64,000 nucleotides of DNA from Xanthobacteraceae bacterium (GTDB taxonomy: Bacteria; Pseudomonadota; Alphaproteobacteria; Rhizobiales; Xanthobacteraceae), in contig JALHRD010000019.1 of assembly GCA_022841625.1 (NCBI GenBank), positions 44,147-108,146 on the forward strand. The letters run 5' to 3'. This document shows, in pieces, positions 25,052 to 34,328 of this stretch (positions are counted from its first letter, which is position 1; every line of letters starts with the position of its first letter). Below the pieces are notes generated by a model that was given only the letters and a program-made list of their open reading frames with translations, made no database searches and was not told the origin of the DNA. A program made the position numbers and the translations under genes.

Positions 25052-26545
25052 ATGCATATCGGCGCCCACCTTGCCGAGCTGGCGGGCAGCCATGCCGGCC
25101 GTGTCGCCATTGTCGATGCCACTGGGCGTTGGACCTTCCGGCAATTCCACCAGCGGCTCGCACGTTTCGGCAATGCCATGCACGGCCTCGGTCTGGCGCC
25201 GGGCGATCGGGTTGCGCTGCTGTTGCCGGACTGCCGGGAATATCTTGAGGCCGATTACGGCGCCATGGCCGCGGGCCTGGTGCGGGTGCCGATGGACCCG
25301 CGGCTCACCCGCCGCGAGCTGATTGAGCTGTTGCACCGCGCCGGCGTGCGGGCGCTGGTAACCCATCCGGAGTTTGCCGATAAGACCGAAAATCTCGTGG
25401 GTGAGGTCGAAACCCTGGCGTCGATTGTCTGCGTCGGCCACGGTCCCGGCCTCGATTACGAGGCGCTGTTGGAGCGGTCGTCCGATCGGCCGCCGCCGAT
25501 TGGCGCCGGCGACGATCTCGCGACTCTGAATTTCAGCGGCGGCACCACCGGCGCGCCCAAGGCGGTGATGCTGCGGCATCGCAATCTCATGACGGTCGCG
25601 GCCAACACCATCCAAGGTTTCGACATCGCGAGCGACGCGGTGTTTCTCAATGTGCGGCCGCTGTGGCCGATCGCCCAGGTGATCGTGATGGCGCATCTGT
25701 TCGCGGGCGCGACCGTGGTGCTGGGCGGACGGTTCGAGGCCGATCGCCTGGCCGGGACGATCGACCAGACCGGCGCGACCCGCACCTCGCTGGTGCCGAC
25801 GCAACTGGTGCGCTGGGTCGAGCAAGTAAGCGCAAAGGATCGCATGGCCACGCTGCAAGCGATCTATGTCGGCGGCTCACGCATTCCCGGCGCGGTGTTC
25901 GAACGCGCGCTCGATCTGATCGGCCCGCGCATCGGGGTGCTCTATGGCATGACTGAGGCGCCGATCTGCTGTTACTTGCCGCCAAAGGAACTCGCCGGCC
26001 GCGAGCATCGACTAAAGCGGATGGAATCCGTCGGCCGGCCGTTTCCGGCCTATCGTGTTCGGCTGGCGGGCGATGGCGACGCGTCCGGCGAAGTGCTGGT
26101 GCAGGGCGGCCATGTGATGGCCGGCTATTGGCAGAACGACGAAGCCACACGCGAAACGCTGCGCGATGGCTGGCTGCACACCGGCGACATCGGCGCTTTC
26201 GATGACGATGGGCGTCTCGCCATTGTCGGCCGGCTCAAGGAGGTCATCCGCTCGGGCGCGTCCAGCATCATGCCGAAGGAAGTCGAGGACGTGATCGCGG
26301 GGCATCCGGCGGTCGGCGAGGTCGCGGTGCTGGGATTGCCAGACGTCGAATGGGGCGAGGCGGTCACGGCCTTTGTGGTGCTCAAGCCCGGCATGAGCGC
26401 CACCGAGCACGAGTTGGTGGAGCACTGCCGCGCGCATCTTGCGAGCTACAAGAAGCCGCGCGCGGTACGCTTTGTCGCGCGCCTGCCGCGCTCGCATTAC
26501 GGCAAGGTGATCCGCGCCGAGCTGCTGGCGCTGGTGGCGCGCTGA
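25052..26545 (+). CDS. AMP-forming acyl/aryl-CoA synthetase-like ligase 1
   Basis: 497 aa ANL-superfamily enzyme. Phosphate-binding motif NFSGGTTGAPKAVM (about residues 163-176), YGMTEAP (A5), LHTGDIG (A7) and the C-terminal catalytic lysine in HYGKVIRAEL. It activates a carboxylic acid as acyl-AMP and then as the CoA thioester, feeding the hydratase and dehydrogenase encoded just upstream. The start ATG is 1 nt after the dehydrogenase stop. The N-terminus is short, as in aryl- and medium-chain ligases. The substrate is not readable. Confidence 0.87.
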   Translation: MHIGAHLAELAGSHAGRVAIVDATGRWTFRQFHQRLARFGNAMHGLGLAPGDRVALLLPDCREYLEADYGAMAAGLVRVPMDPRLTRRELIELLHRAGVRALVTHPEFADKTENLVGEVETLASIVCVGHGPGLDYEALLERSSDRPPPIGAGDDLATLNFSGGTTGAPKAVMLRHRNLMTVAANTIQGFDIASDAVFLNVRPLWPIAQVIVMAHLFAGATVVLGGRFEADRLAGTIDQTGATRTSLVPTQLVRWVEQVSAKDRMATLQAIYVGGSRIPGAVFERALDLIGPRIGVLYGMTEAPICCYLPPKELAGREHRLKRMESVGRPFPAYRVRLAGDGDASGEVLVQGGHVMAGYWQNDEATRETLRDGWLHTGDIGAFDDDGRLAIVGRLKEVIRSGASSIMPKEVEDVIAGHPAVGEVAVLGLPDVEWGEAVTAFVVLKPGMSATEHELVEHCRAHLASYKKPRAVRFVARLPRSHYGKVIRAELLALVAR

Positions 26546-26625
26546 GACATATTTCGATGGGACGCGTTCAGGCGAGCGGCGAACCACTCTCTCTGGATGC
26601 AGGGCCACCGCGACGGGAGTTCGGC

Positions 26626-26765
26626 CTCATGCTGAGGAGTATCGCAGCGCTATGCGCTGCGATACGTCTCGAAGCATGGGGCCGCCCCGTCCTTCGAGAC
26701 GCGCGCACACCGACATCGCATTCAAACATAAGTTTGCGCCTTACGCGCTCCTCAGGACGAGGCGG
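26626..26765. repeat. Nested palindromic intergenic element
   Basis: A perfect 12-bp stem GTATCGCAGCGC (26639-26650) with its complement (26654-26665) around a TAT loop is followed by GTCTCGAAG (26666-26674) pairing with CTTCGAGAC (26692-26700). Outer CCTCATGCTGAGGAG pairs loosely with CTCCTCAGGACGAGG near 26750. It lies between convergent ligase 1 and receptor 3 and could terminate both transcripts. Confidence 0.7.
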
Positions 26766-26824
26766 ATATGCGAGAACCCTGTCTTCCAGGTGAGGGTTAC
26801 GGTGCATGCGGCTTGCCCCGAGCC

Positions 26825-27808
26825 TCACTGGTCCTGCGCGCCGATCTTGGCGTCGCGGATGATCTTTTCATAGGTCGCCATTTCGCTGGCGATATATTTG
26901 GCAAAGTGCTCCGACGTTGAGCCGATCGGATCGAAGCCGATTTCGGAGAGCCGCTTCTTGACCTCCGGCAGCGCCAGCACCTTGGCGATCGCGGCTTGCA
27001 GGAAGCTGTTGATCTCGGGCGGCAGATTGCGCGGCGCCCATAATCCGTACCAGGATACGAACGCGAAGCCCTTCATCCCGGATTCCTCGACGGTCGGGAT
27101 TTCGGGCGCGGCGGCGGCGCGCTTCAGGCTGGTGAGGCCGAGCGCCTTGATCTTGCCGGCGCGCGCCAGCGGCAGCGACGATAGCATCGGGTCGGCCAGC
27201 AGTTGAATCTGCCCGCTGACCAGATCGGTCAGCGCCGGCGCGGTGCCCTTATAGGGCACCACCAGCGTATCGAGTCCGGCCTCGCGCTTGAGCAGTTCGA
27301 TGGCGAGATGGCTCGCCGAACCGAGGCTGGTGGTGCCGAAGGTGAATTTATTCGGCGCCTTGCGAACTTCTTCAAAGAATTCCTTGAGCGTGTTGGCTTT
27401 GACGCTTGGCGTGGTGGCGACGATCAGCGGGCCGTCGGCCATCAGCGAAATCGGCGTGAAATCCTTCACCACGTCATAAGGCAGGTTCTTGTAGAGGAAC
27501 GGGTTGATCACATGCACCGAGGCCGACACCAACAGCGTGTAGCCGTCGGGCGTCGCGCGCGCCACCGCATTGGCTCCGACAATGCCGGACGCGCCGCCGG
27601 CGCGGTTCTCGACAATGAAATGCTGGCCGACGGTCTCGTTGAGCTTCTGCACGATCAGGCGCGCGACGCCGTCGACCGAACCGCCGGCCGGGTAGGGCAC
27701 GATCACGCTCACGGTGCGGGAGGGGTATTTCTGCTGCGCCAAAGCCGCCGTGGCGAAAGCCGCGATGAGCGCCAACACCGTTGCCGGCAATGTCCAGATG
27801 CGTCGCAT
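26825..27808 (-). CDS. Bug/TctC-family periplasmic solute receptor 3
   Basis: 327 aa from ATG 27808. Signal peptide MRRIWTLPATVLALIAAFATAALAQ in form (positive start, hydrophobic core, ALAQ cleavage), then YPSRTVSVIVPYPAGGS, the classic Bug opening. The ligand loops GASGIVGANAVARATPDGYTL are standard. It is downstream of the DapA-like gene on the same strand, but 593 bp of repeat-rich DNA separates them, so it may have its own promoter. No TctA/TctB nearby. Confidence 0.9.
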   Translation of the reverse strand: MRRIWTLPATVLALIAAFATAALAQQKYPSRTVSVIVPYPAGGSVDGVARLIVQKLNETVGQHFIVENRAGGASGIVGANAVARATPDGYTLLVSASVHVINPFLYKNLPYDVVKDFTPISLMADGPLIVATTPSVKANTLKEFFEEVRKAPNKFTFGTTSLGSASHLAIELLKREAGLDTLVVPYKGTAPALTDLVSGQIQLLADPMLSSLPLARAGKIKALGLTSLKRAAAAPEIPTVEESGMKGFAFVSWYGLWAPRNLPPEINSFLQAAIAKVLALPEVKKRLSEIGFDPIGSTSEHFAKYIASEMATYEKIIRDAKIGAQDQ

Positions 27809-27894
27809 GGTTACGCCTTTCGATCGATGTTGCCGCAACCATACGATGTTGGTGGAGGGGGCGGAAGCCTCGATGGGGCGGGATGCTCTCGCCG

Positions 27895-27963
27895 CTCATG
27901 CCCGCGAAAGCGGGCATCCAGGAGTCTGGCGCTATTGCTGGGCTCCCGCTTTCGCGGGAGCGG
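27895..27963. repeat. Hairpin element, cccgcgaaagcggg family, copy 1
   Basis: atgcccgcgaaagcgggcat is one hairpin, and gctcccgctttcgcgggagc a second, about 25 nt apart. The related copy 2 is at 29425-29497. These are common dispersed sequences in Bradyrhizobium-like genomes. Confidence 0.6.
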
Positions 27964-28216
27964 TGGAGTGCATTATCGGATGGCGTGCGTACGATTTATG
28001 TGCATAGCGCGCGACGCGCGGGTTCGCCGCCTGGCATGGCCACTTCTCAGGCATTCGCGGCGTCCGCGGTGCGACGTTATGCACCAAACGGGCGCTCACA
28101 CGTCCACAATGCCGGGCGTCGTTTCATTGACTCACCGCATTGCTATGCCAGGGATTTGTTCGGTCCGCCGCGGCTGGCCGCGCGCCAATGGCGCTGGCGC
28201 AGAAAAAGTCGCAACA

Positions 28217-28374
28217 CTGTAAGATCGGCGATCCAACTATTTGAAATCGCAAATGAATTCATGATTTTTCGGTCTTACAGCATGCTGTAAGACCTGTAAG
28301 ATCGAGCCGCCTAAGTCCTTGGAGAAACAATGAATTCCGTGTCTTCGCGCTGGTGCTGTAAGACTGTAAGATCG
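28217..28374. repeat. CTGTAAGA repeat cluster with a 24-bp perfect palindrome
   Basis: CTGTAAGA occurs at 28217, 28284, 28294, 28356 and 28364, and inverted as TCTTACAG at 28273-28280. The inverted copy and the copy at 28284 form GGTCTTACAGCATGCTGTAAGACC (28271-28294), a perfect 24-bp palindrome. Two places have adjacent copies 8 or 10 bp apart, and three copies extend to CTGTAAGATCG. The region lies downstream of the DapA-like gene and upstream of receptor 3. A multi-site operator, a terminator or a relic of a repeat family are all possible. Confidence 0.65.
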
Positions 28375-28401
28375 CGCAAGATCGCGGCCGGCGACGGCGC
28401 G

Positions 28402-29343
28402 TCAGGCCGCCACCGCCGAAAGCGGCTTGAGCTTGTAGCCATAGCGCTTGTCGAGGCCGAGTTCGGACACGATCCGCAGGCCCTTCGCCAAGGCTTCGCC
28501 TTCGAGATTGGTGAGCGGCCTGCGCAGATCGCCGGCCGGCATGCCGAGCGCTCTCATCAGCGATTTCACCGCCACCGGATTGACCGCCGAATAAGTGTAA
28601 TGCAGCAGCGGCAACAGGCCGAGATAGGCTTGCTTGAAGCCTTCGGCTTCCTTGTAGCTCGACCACGGCGTCGAGATGGTGGCGAGTTCGGCCGGCGCGA
28701 TGTTGCCGGTCATGTTGGCGGTGCCATGGCCGCCAAGCGACATGGTCGGCACCACCAGGCCGAGGTTCGGGCTGTCGCAGCACATGACCGAAACGCCGGG
28801 CTTGCCGGCCAGAACTTGCGCCACCTGGCCGACGCGCGCGGTCGATTCCTTATGCACCACATAATTCGGATGCTTGAAGATGCGCAGCAGGTGGTCCCAA
28901 TGCAGGTCGCTCTTCACCCGCGGCGGATTGTTGTAGATGCCGAGCGGCAGATCGGTGGCGTCGGCGACATCGAGAAAGAACCGTTCGATATCGTCCTCCG
29001 GCGCGCAGATATAAGCCGGCGCGGCGAGGATCGCGCCGTCGGCGCCGTTGTCCTTGGCAAAGCGCACATTGGCGATGGTCGCTTCGGTGTTGTTGCCGGT
29101 GCAGCCGAAGAAGATCGGCAGCTTGGCCGATTTCATCTTGGCGCACTCGACCACGATCTGCTTTTTTTCCTCGGGCGAAAGCATCGAGGTCTCGCCGGTC
29201 GAGCCCATGATCAGGATCGCCGCGCTGCCATTGTCTTCCTGGAATTTGAGCAGCGAGCGGAACGCGGCGAAGTCGACCGAACCGTCCTTGTTGAACGGGG
29301 TAATCAGGGCGACAAACGAGCCGGTCAGAAGCGTCTTGGCCAT
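28402..29343 (-). CDS. DapA-family pyruvate-dependent aldolase/lyase
   Basis: 313 aa from ATG 29343, preceded by GGAGAG. DapA/NAL fold: GSTGE at residues 48-52 (GTTGE in dihydrodipicolinate synthase), Tyr137 in YNNPPR, Arg142, and the Schiff-base Lys165 in VVHKES. All the class I aldolase residues are present. The setting beside a solute receptor, not lysine genes, and the Thr-to-Ser change suggest a catabolic relative, for example a keto-sugar-acid or hydroxyproline-pathway enzyme, over biosynthetic DapA. A biosynthetic role cannot be excluded. Confidence 0.82.
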   Translation of the reverse strand: MAKTLLTGSFVALITPFNKDGSVDFAAFRSLLKFQEDNGSAAILIMGSTGETSMLSPEEKKQIVVECAKMKSAKLPIFFGCTGNNTEATIANVRFAKDNGADGAILAAPAYICAPEDDIERFFLDVADATDLPLGIYNNPPRVKSDLHWDHLLRIFKHPNYVVHKESTARVGQVAQVLAGKPGVSVMCCDSPNLGLVVPTMSLGGHGTANMTGNIAPAELATISTPWSSYKEAEGFKQAYLGLLPLLHYTYSAVNPVAVKSLMRALGMPAGDLRRPLTNLEGEALAKGLRIVSELGLDKRYGYKLKPLSAVAA

Positions 29344-29424
29344 CGATCTCTCCAGGGGCGATTTGACGTGCATCATAGCATGAACCTTTGCTCGAAGTTA
29401 ATCTGTAACATGAAGGGGTTTCCT

Positions 29425-29497
29425 CCGCTCATTCCCGCGTAAGCGCGAATCCAGAATCGTGTTGACTGGGTCCTCGCTTTCGCGGGGACGAACGGAA
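29425..29497. repeat. Hairpin element, cccgcgaaagcggg family, copy 2
   Basis: ctcattcccgcgtaagcgcgaatccag and tcctcgctttcgcggggacgaacgg flank a short spacer, like the copy at 27895-27963. It sits between the divergent DapA-like gene and the exonuclease-fusion gene. Confidence 0.55.
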
Positions 29498-29529
29498 GGG
29501 GACGGCACAACGAAAGTTGCGAGGCTCTT

Positions 29530-31650
29530 ATGGTGGAGCGGACCGGCGCAGCGCCGCTGATCGCGATCAACGCCGTGGTCATGGATACCGAGACCACCGG
29601 GCTCGATCCGGCGACCGCGCGGGTGATCGAGTTCGGGGCGGTGCGCCTGGTCGGCGGCGAGATCGCGAACGCGCCGTTGCGGCGGCTGGTGCGGCCCGAC
29701 ATCCGCATCCCGGCGGAGTCGACCCGCATTCACGGCTTCGACGATGCCGCGGTCGCAGACGCGCCAGCGTTCCCGGCGGTCTGGCCGGAACTGTCCAGCT
29801 TCGTCGGCGATACGGTGCTGATCGGCCATTCGATCGGCTTCGATCTCGCGGTGCTGGAGCGCGAATGTCTGCGCGCCAAGTTGCCATGGCGCAGCCGGCC
29901 GAGCCTGTGCACGCGGCTGTTGTCGCAAGTCGTCAATCCGGCGCTGGCGGATTTCTCGCTTGAGCGTGTCGCGGGCTGGCTCAAGGTTGAGGTGGTCGAG
30001 CGGCATTCGGCACTGGGCGATGCGCTGATCTCGGCCAAAGTGTTTCAGAAGCTTGTGCCGCTGTTGCGCGATCGCGGCATCCGCACGCTGGGCGAGGCGA
30101 TCCGCGCCACGGCATCGCTGCGGCAATTGATCGACGAGCAAATGCGCGCTGGCTGGACCGACGTGACCGGCGCGCGCGCCGATCCGCTTGCCGACACCGG
30201 CGCGCGCATCGATACCTATCCCTATCGCAACCGGGTGCGCGCGATCATGCGTTCGCCGCCGAAATTCGTGCCGCCGCAAACGACGCTCGGCGAAGCGATC
30301 GGACAAATCGCCGCCGCGAAAATTTCATCGCTTTATGTGCATTCCGGCGGCGGCGTGCCGCGCCCCGCCGATACCGGCATCGTGACCGAGCGCGACATGC
30401 TGCGGATGCTGGCGCGCCACGGCGCGGATGCGCTTGCGCAGTCGGTGGACGGCGCCATGACCAAACCGCTTGCAGCGATCGACGCCGACGCCTTCGCCTA
30501 TGTCGCGATCGGTCGGATGAACAGGCTCGGCGTTCGGCATCTCGGCGTGATCGACGACAGCGGAATCGTGATCGGCGCCTTGTCCGCGCGCGATCTGTTG
30601 CGGCTGCGGGCGCAGGGCGGCTTGTTGCTTGGCGACGACATCGGCCGGGCCGATACCGCGGCCGAACTGGCCCACGCCTGGGCACGGGTTCAGCCGGTCA
30701 CCGCGGGCCTGTTGGCGGAAGGGCTTAGTGGTCGCGAGATCGCCGCCATCGTGTCGCGCCAGCTTGGCGCCATGACCCGCCGCGCCGCGGTGCTGGCGGA
30801 GCGGCAGATGCAAGCGGATGGTCACGGCGCGCCGCCGCAACCTTATGCGGTCGTGGTGCTGGGTTCGGCCGGTCGCGGCGAAAGCCTGTTGGCGACCGAT
30901 CAGGACAATGCGCTGATCTTTGCCGAAGGCGCGCCCGGCGGCGCGGAAGACCGCTGGTTCGCGCTACTGAGCGAACATATTGCGCGATTGCTGCACGAAG
31001 CCGCGGTGCCCTATTGCAAGGGCGGCATCATGGCGAAGAATGCGGATTGGCGCGGCTCATCGGCGACCTGGCGCGCGCGCATCGGCCATTGGATCGATCG
31101 TTCCGATCCGCGGGACCTGCTCAATGTCGATATCTTCTTCGACTTGCGTTGCGTGCATGGCGACATCCTCATGGCGGACGCGCTCTGGCGCGGCGCGTTC
31201 GATGCCGCGGCGGGTCGGGCGGATTTCGCCAAGCTCCTGGTCGAGGCGGCGGGCGCGACACAGCCGGCACTCGGCTGGTTCGGCCGCTTCAAGACCGAGC
31301 AGGGCCGCATCGAACTGAAGAAGTCCGGATTGTTCGGCATTGTCAGCGCGGCGCGGGCGCTTGCCATCCATCATCATGTGGTTGAGCGCGCCACGCCCGC
31401 GCGCCTCGACGGCATCAAGGCGCTGCGCCGCAATGCCGAAAGCCAGCTCGATCGGCTCAGTGATGCGCATGGCGTCTTGATCGATCTCATTCTCGCGCAA
31501 CAATTGGACGATATCGAGCATGGCCTCGCGCCGACCAACGCGGTCGTCGTCGATCGGTTGAGCGCGCGCGATCGCGCGCGGCTGAAGTCGGCATTGGATT
31601 CAACCGCGCATCTCAACGATTGGGTGCGCGATCTGTTGTTCGGCGGTTGA
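29530..31650 (+). CDS. DEDDh exonuclease - CBS pair - DUF294 nucleotidyltransferase-like fusion protein
   Basis: 706 aa with three parts. Residues about 13-180 are a DnaQ-type 3'-5' exonuclease: Asp19 and Glu21 in MDTETTG, Asp105 in GFDLAVLE, His159 and Asp164 in HSALGD complete DEDDh. Residues about 236-360 are a pair of CBS domains (GIVTERDML; GVIDDSGIVIGALSARDLL), expected to sense adenine nucleotides. Residues about 380-540 are a DUF294 nucleotidyltransferase-like domain with GSAGRGES and Asp457/Asp459 in TDQDN, followed by the DUF294 C-terminal domain. No signal peptide. CBS-DUF294 proteins are widespread and relate to GlnD-like transferases; the exonuclease head suggests linked cleavage and nucleotidyl transfer. 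The gene is single. Biological role unknown. Confidence 0.85.
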   Translation: MVERTGAAPLIAINAVVMDTETTGLDPATARVIEFGAVRLVGGEIANAPLRRLVRPDIRIPAESTRIHGFDDAAVADAPAFPAVWPELSSFVGDTVLIGHSIGFDLAVLERECLRAKLPWRSRPSLCTRLLSQVVNPALADFSLERVAGWLKVEVVERHSALGDALISAKVFQKLVPLLRDRGIRTLGEAIRATASLRQLIDEQMRAGWTDVTGARADPLADTGARIDTYPYRNRVRAIMRSPPKFVPPQTTLGEAIGQIAAAKISSLYVHSGGGVPRPADTGIVTERDMLRMLARHGADALAQSVDGAMTKPLAAIDADAFAYVAIGRMNRLGVRHLGVIDDSGIVIGALSARDLLRLRAQGGLLLGDDIGRADTAAELAHAWARVQPVTAGLLAEGLSGREIAAIVSRQLGAMTRRAAVLAERQMQADGHGAPPQPYAVVVLGSAGRGESLLATDQDNALIFAEGAPGGAEDRWFALLSEHIARLLHEAAVPYCKGGIMAKNADWRGSSATWRARIGHWIDRSDPRDLLNVDIFFDLRCVHGDILMADALWRGAFDAAAGRADFAKLLVEAAGATQPALGWFGRFKTEQGRIELKKSGLFGIVSAARALAIHHHVVERATPARLDGIKALRRNAESQLDRLSDAHGVLIDLILAQQLDDIEHGLAPTNAVVVDRLSARDRARLKSALDSTAHLNDWVRDLLFGG

Positions 31651-31670
31651 GGCGCAACGTGACCGTTTTG

Positions 31671-31830
31671 TTAGAGCAGTTTCCAATATGGTTGAATCGA
31701 TCCCTCCTCCGTCATGCCCGGCCTCGTGCCGGGCATCCACGTCTTTCGTACCGAAACGAAGACGTGGATGGCCGGGACAAGCCCGGCCATGACGATGGGA
31801 ATGGGTCAACGTTATCGGGAAACGCTCTAA
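31671..31830. repeat. Composite palindromic element TTAGAGC...GCTCTAA
   Basis: Outer arms TTAGAGCAGTTTCC (31671-31684) and GGAAACGCTCTAA (31818-31830). Inner arms cgtcatgcccggc...ccacgtcttcgt and acgaagacgtgga...gccggccatgacg (31710-31794). The TAG stop of the downstream minus-strand hydrolase lies in the right outer arm. Elements of this form are frequent in Bradyrhizobium-like genomes. Likely acts as a terminator between convergent genes. Confidence 0.75.
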
Positions 31831-33200
31831 ATCAGAAAGTAGCCTTCTTGGATCGCCTGCATATAGAACGCGGCGACCGGCGGCGCGATGCCGAGCGGCA
31901 GTTCATTCTCGGCCTTGTGATAGGTATGCACGCCGGCACCCCATTGCACGACGCGCACCTTCGGCGCCGGCGCGAGCTTGGCGAACATCGGCAGCACGAC
32001 CTCGCGATAGACTTCGGGGCTGTGGTCGCGGCTGTCTTTGGCGATGCAGAACAGCACCGGCGGCACCGGCTTTGCGCCGGGGCCGGCCTGCGGATAGGGA
32101 AAGCCGCGATAGTGCTGCACCAAGGCATCGGTATCGTTGGCCGACAGTTTCAGCCGCGTGGCGGCGGCGCGCGCGGCGGCTTCGAGCGAGGCGCGGATGT
32201 TGTGGGTGATGATGTACTCGGCCTTGAATTGCGGTCGCGCTTTGGTTTTCTCCCACCAGTCGAGAATGTCTTCCATCAGCCAGGGCAGGCGCATCAAGGC
32301 CTGCGGCCCTTCCTGGCCGAGCGCTTCGGGCCCGGCGTAGCGCGCCCGGTCGCGCCAGGTGCGGATATAGAGTTCGTTGAACGGGTCGGCGCGCGGCGCC
32401 CGCGTCGTCGTCACGCGCGCGTGACCGGCGATCTTGCCGAGCGCGCCCGACCAGTTGTGCTGTTCTTCCTGGATGAAGCCGAACGGCGAATTCTCGACCG
32501 CGATCATGCCGGCGACGTTCGGAACGCGCTGCGAGATCATGAACACCATCGGGCCGCCGGTCGAATGGCCGGTCAGGTAGATCGAGAATTCGCCGGGCGG
32601 AAAATGCCGGCGCATGGCGTCTTTCATGCCGGCTTCGAACGCCACCGGCCAGGCGGCCATGCGGTCGTAAAAGAGTGTCCCGGGCGTAGCGCGTGCGACG
32701 GTGCGGGTGCCGTAACGCATGCGCATCGACGTATCACGCACCACCTCGTATTGGTCGGGCGTGATGCGTTCGCCCTTGAGCCAGAGCGGCGTGCGCACGG
32801 TGCCGTCTGGGTTAATGGTATCGCCCGGCCAGTCGCGCGACGGATCGTCGAGATAAAGCCGGCCGGGAAACGTCATCGCGACGGCCTTGCAACCGAACTT
32901 GCCGGCAAACAGCCGCGCCATCGGCTCCATCGACTTGTAGTCGCCGGAGCCGCCATGCAGCAGGAAGATGCCGATCTTGTTGCCGTCGGCGCCGCGCGCG
33001 ACCCGCGTCGGGTCGGCGGGCTCATACACCGTGACGCCCAGGTCCCAATCCAGTCCAAGCGCCTGAATGCGGAAGACGTCTTCGGTTTGCCGCAGCGGCA
33101 GGTCCGGCCTGCCAAGCACGGCATTCGAACGCACGACGGTCTCCTCGCGCGAAAACCGTTCCGGCGGTTGCCAGCCGCTCGCCTTCGGGACAACATTCAT
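31827..33200 (-). CDS. Large alpha/beta-fold hydrolase
   Basis: 457 aa, longer than typical alpha/beta hydrolases. IFLLHGGSGDYKSM forms the oxyanion region, GHSTGGPMVF (about residue 210) the nucleophile elbow, and GAGVHTYHKAE near the C-terminus carries the probable histidine. The roughly 100 residues before the first strand and the aromatic-rich middle are a likely lid. No signal peptide, so presumably cytoplasmic. It is divergent from receptor 4 (89-nt gap), suggesting a shared promoter region and that the imported solute is an ester or amide. Confidence 0.75.
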   Translation of the reverse strand: MNVVPKASGWQPPERFSREETVVRSNAVLGRPDLPLRQTEDVFRIQALGLDWDLGVTVYEPADPTRVARGADGNKIGIFLLHGGSGDYKSMEPMARLFAGKFGCKAVAMTFPGRLYLDDPSRDWPGDTINPDGTVRTPLWLKGERITPDQYEVVRDTSMRMRYGTRTVARATPGTLFYDRMAAWPVAFEAGMKDAMRRHFPPGEFSIYLTGHSTGGPMVFMISQRVPNVAGMIAVENSPFGFIQEEQHNWSGALGKIAGHARVTTTRAPRADPFNELYIRTWRDRARYAGPEALGQEGPQALMRLPWLMEDILDWWEKTKARPQFKAEYIITHNIRASLEAAARAAATRLKLSANDTDALVQHYRGFPYPQAGPGAKPVPPVLFCIAKDSRDHSPEVYREVVLPMFAKLAPAPKVRVVQWGAGVHTYHKAENELPLGIAPPVAAFYMQAIQEGYFLI

Positions 33201-33289
33201 GCGTACCGCTCCTCGGTAGGAGGATTATCCAGCCTATATCGCGCGGTTGCAATCAGGGGTAACTTCGCAAGATCTTGGAAATCGGATCG

Positions 33290-34328
33290 ATGAAGCAAGT
33301 GCTCATACGTCTGCTGTGGGTTTTGGTGGTGGCTGCGGCGGCCTTGCCGAGTGTGCAAGCCAAAGCGCAGCCGGCAGACGAATTCTTCCGCAACAAACGC
33401 GATTTGATCTTCATCACCAGCTCCAATGTCGGTGGCGGCTACGATAGCTATTCGCGGCTCATCGCGCGCTATATGAGCAAATATCTGCCGGGCAACCCGC
33501 GCTTCGTGGTGCAGAATATGCTTGGCGGCGGAGGCATCCGCGCGGCCAATTTTCTCTACAATATCGCGCCGAAAGACGGTTCGACGCTTGGGCTGATCGA
33601 TCGCGGCATACCGACCGCGCCATTGCTCTACGGCGAGCGCTCGCAGGCGCGCTTTGAGGCGGTGAAATACACCTGGATCGGCAGCCTGATGCGCGAGACC
33701 GGCATGGGTGTGATCGCGACGCGTTCAATCGTCAAGACGATCGAAGACGCGAAGATCCACCAGATTCACTTCGGCGCGACCGGCGCCGAAACCGATCCGG
33801 CGATGTATGCGCGGCTGGTCAACGAGCTGCTCGGAACCAAGATCAGGGTGATCACCGGCTACAAGGGCCAGCCCGAGGAGTTCCAGGCGGTCGAGCGCGG
33901 CGAACTCGACGGGCTGTTCATGAGCGGCTGGTCGGGCCCTGGCCGCGCCCATGTGCGCGAGCAGATCGGGCGCAACCAGTTCCGCCTGCTGGTGCAGATG
34001 TCGGGATCGCGCGATCCCATGCACAAGGAGACGCCGACGCTGCTCGATCTTGTGACGTCGCCGGCGGACATTGCCATCGTCGAACTTGTGCTCGAACGCA
34101 TTGCGCTCGGCCGGCCGGTGATCGGTCCACCCGGCATTCCGGCCGATCGGGTGGCAATGCTGCGCGCGGCGTTCGACAAGGCTGTCGACGATCCGGAATT
34201 CCTCAAGGAGGCGGCGTTGCAGCGGTTGTCGATCGACCCCATGAATGGCGCGGAGGCCGACAAGACCATCAACCGCCTGTATCAGACGCCGCTCGCGGTG
34301 GTCGAACGTTTGCGCAAGATCGTGCAGG

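Larger units (their letters stand above)
27809..28401. other. 593-bp intergenic region with repeats and no convincing gene
   Basis: It holds a GC hairpin element (27895-27963) near receptor 3 and a cluster of CTGTAAGA repeats (28217-28374) near the DapA-like gene. Open frames that cross it have no family features and an unconvincing composition. The middle part (27965-28215) shows nothing I can identify. Confidence 0.6.

Noticed and set aside
27809..28216. Small protein or tRNA gene in the gap between receptor 3 and the DapA-like gene
   Set aside because: No frame shows domain features or a Shine-Dalgarno with a sensible start, and no cloverleaf-like sequence with a TTCGAAT-type T-loop was recognised.
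28217..28374. CRISPR array
   Set aside because: The repeat unit is only 8-11 bp, spacers are irregular (0 to 60 nt), and no cas genes are present.
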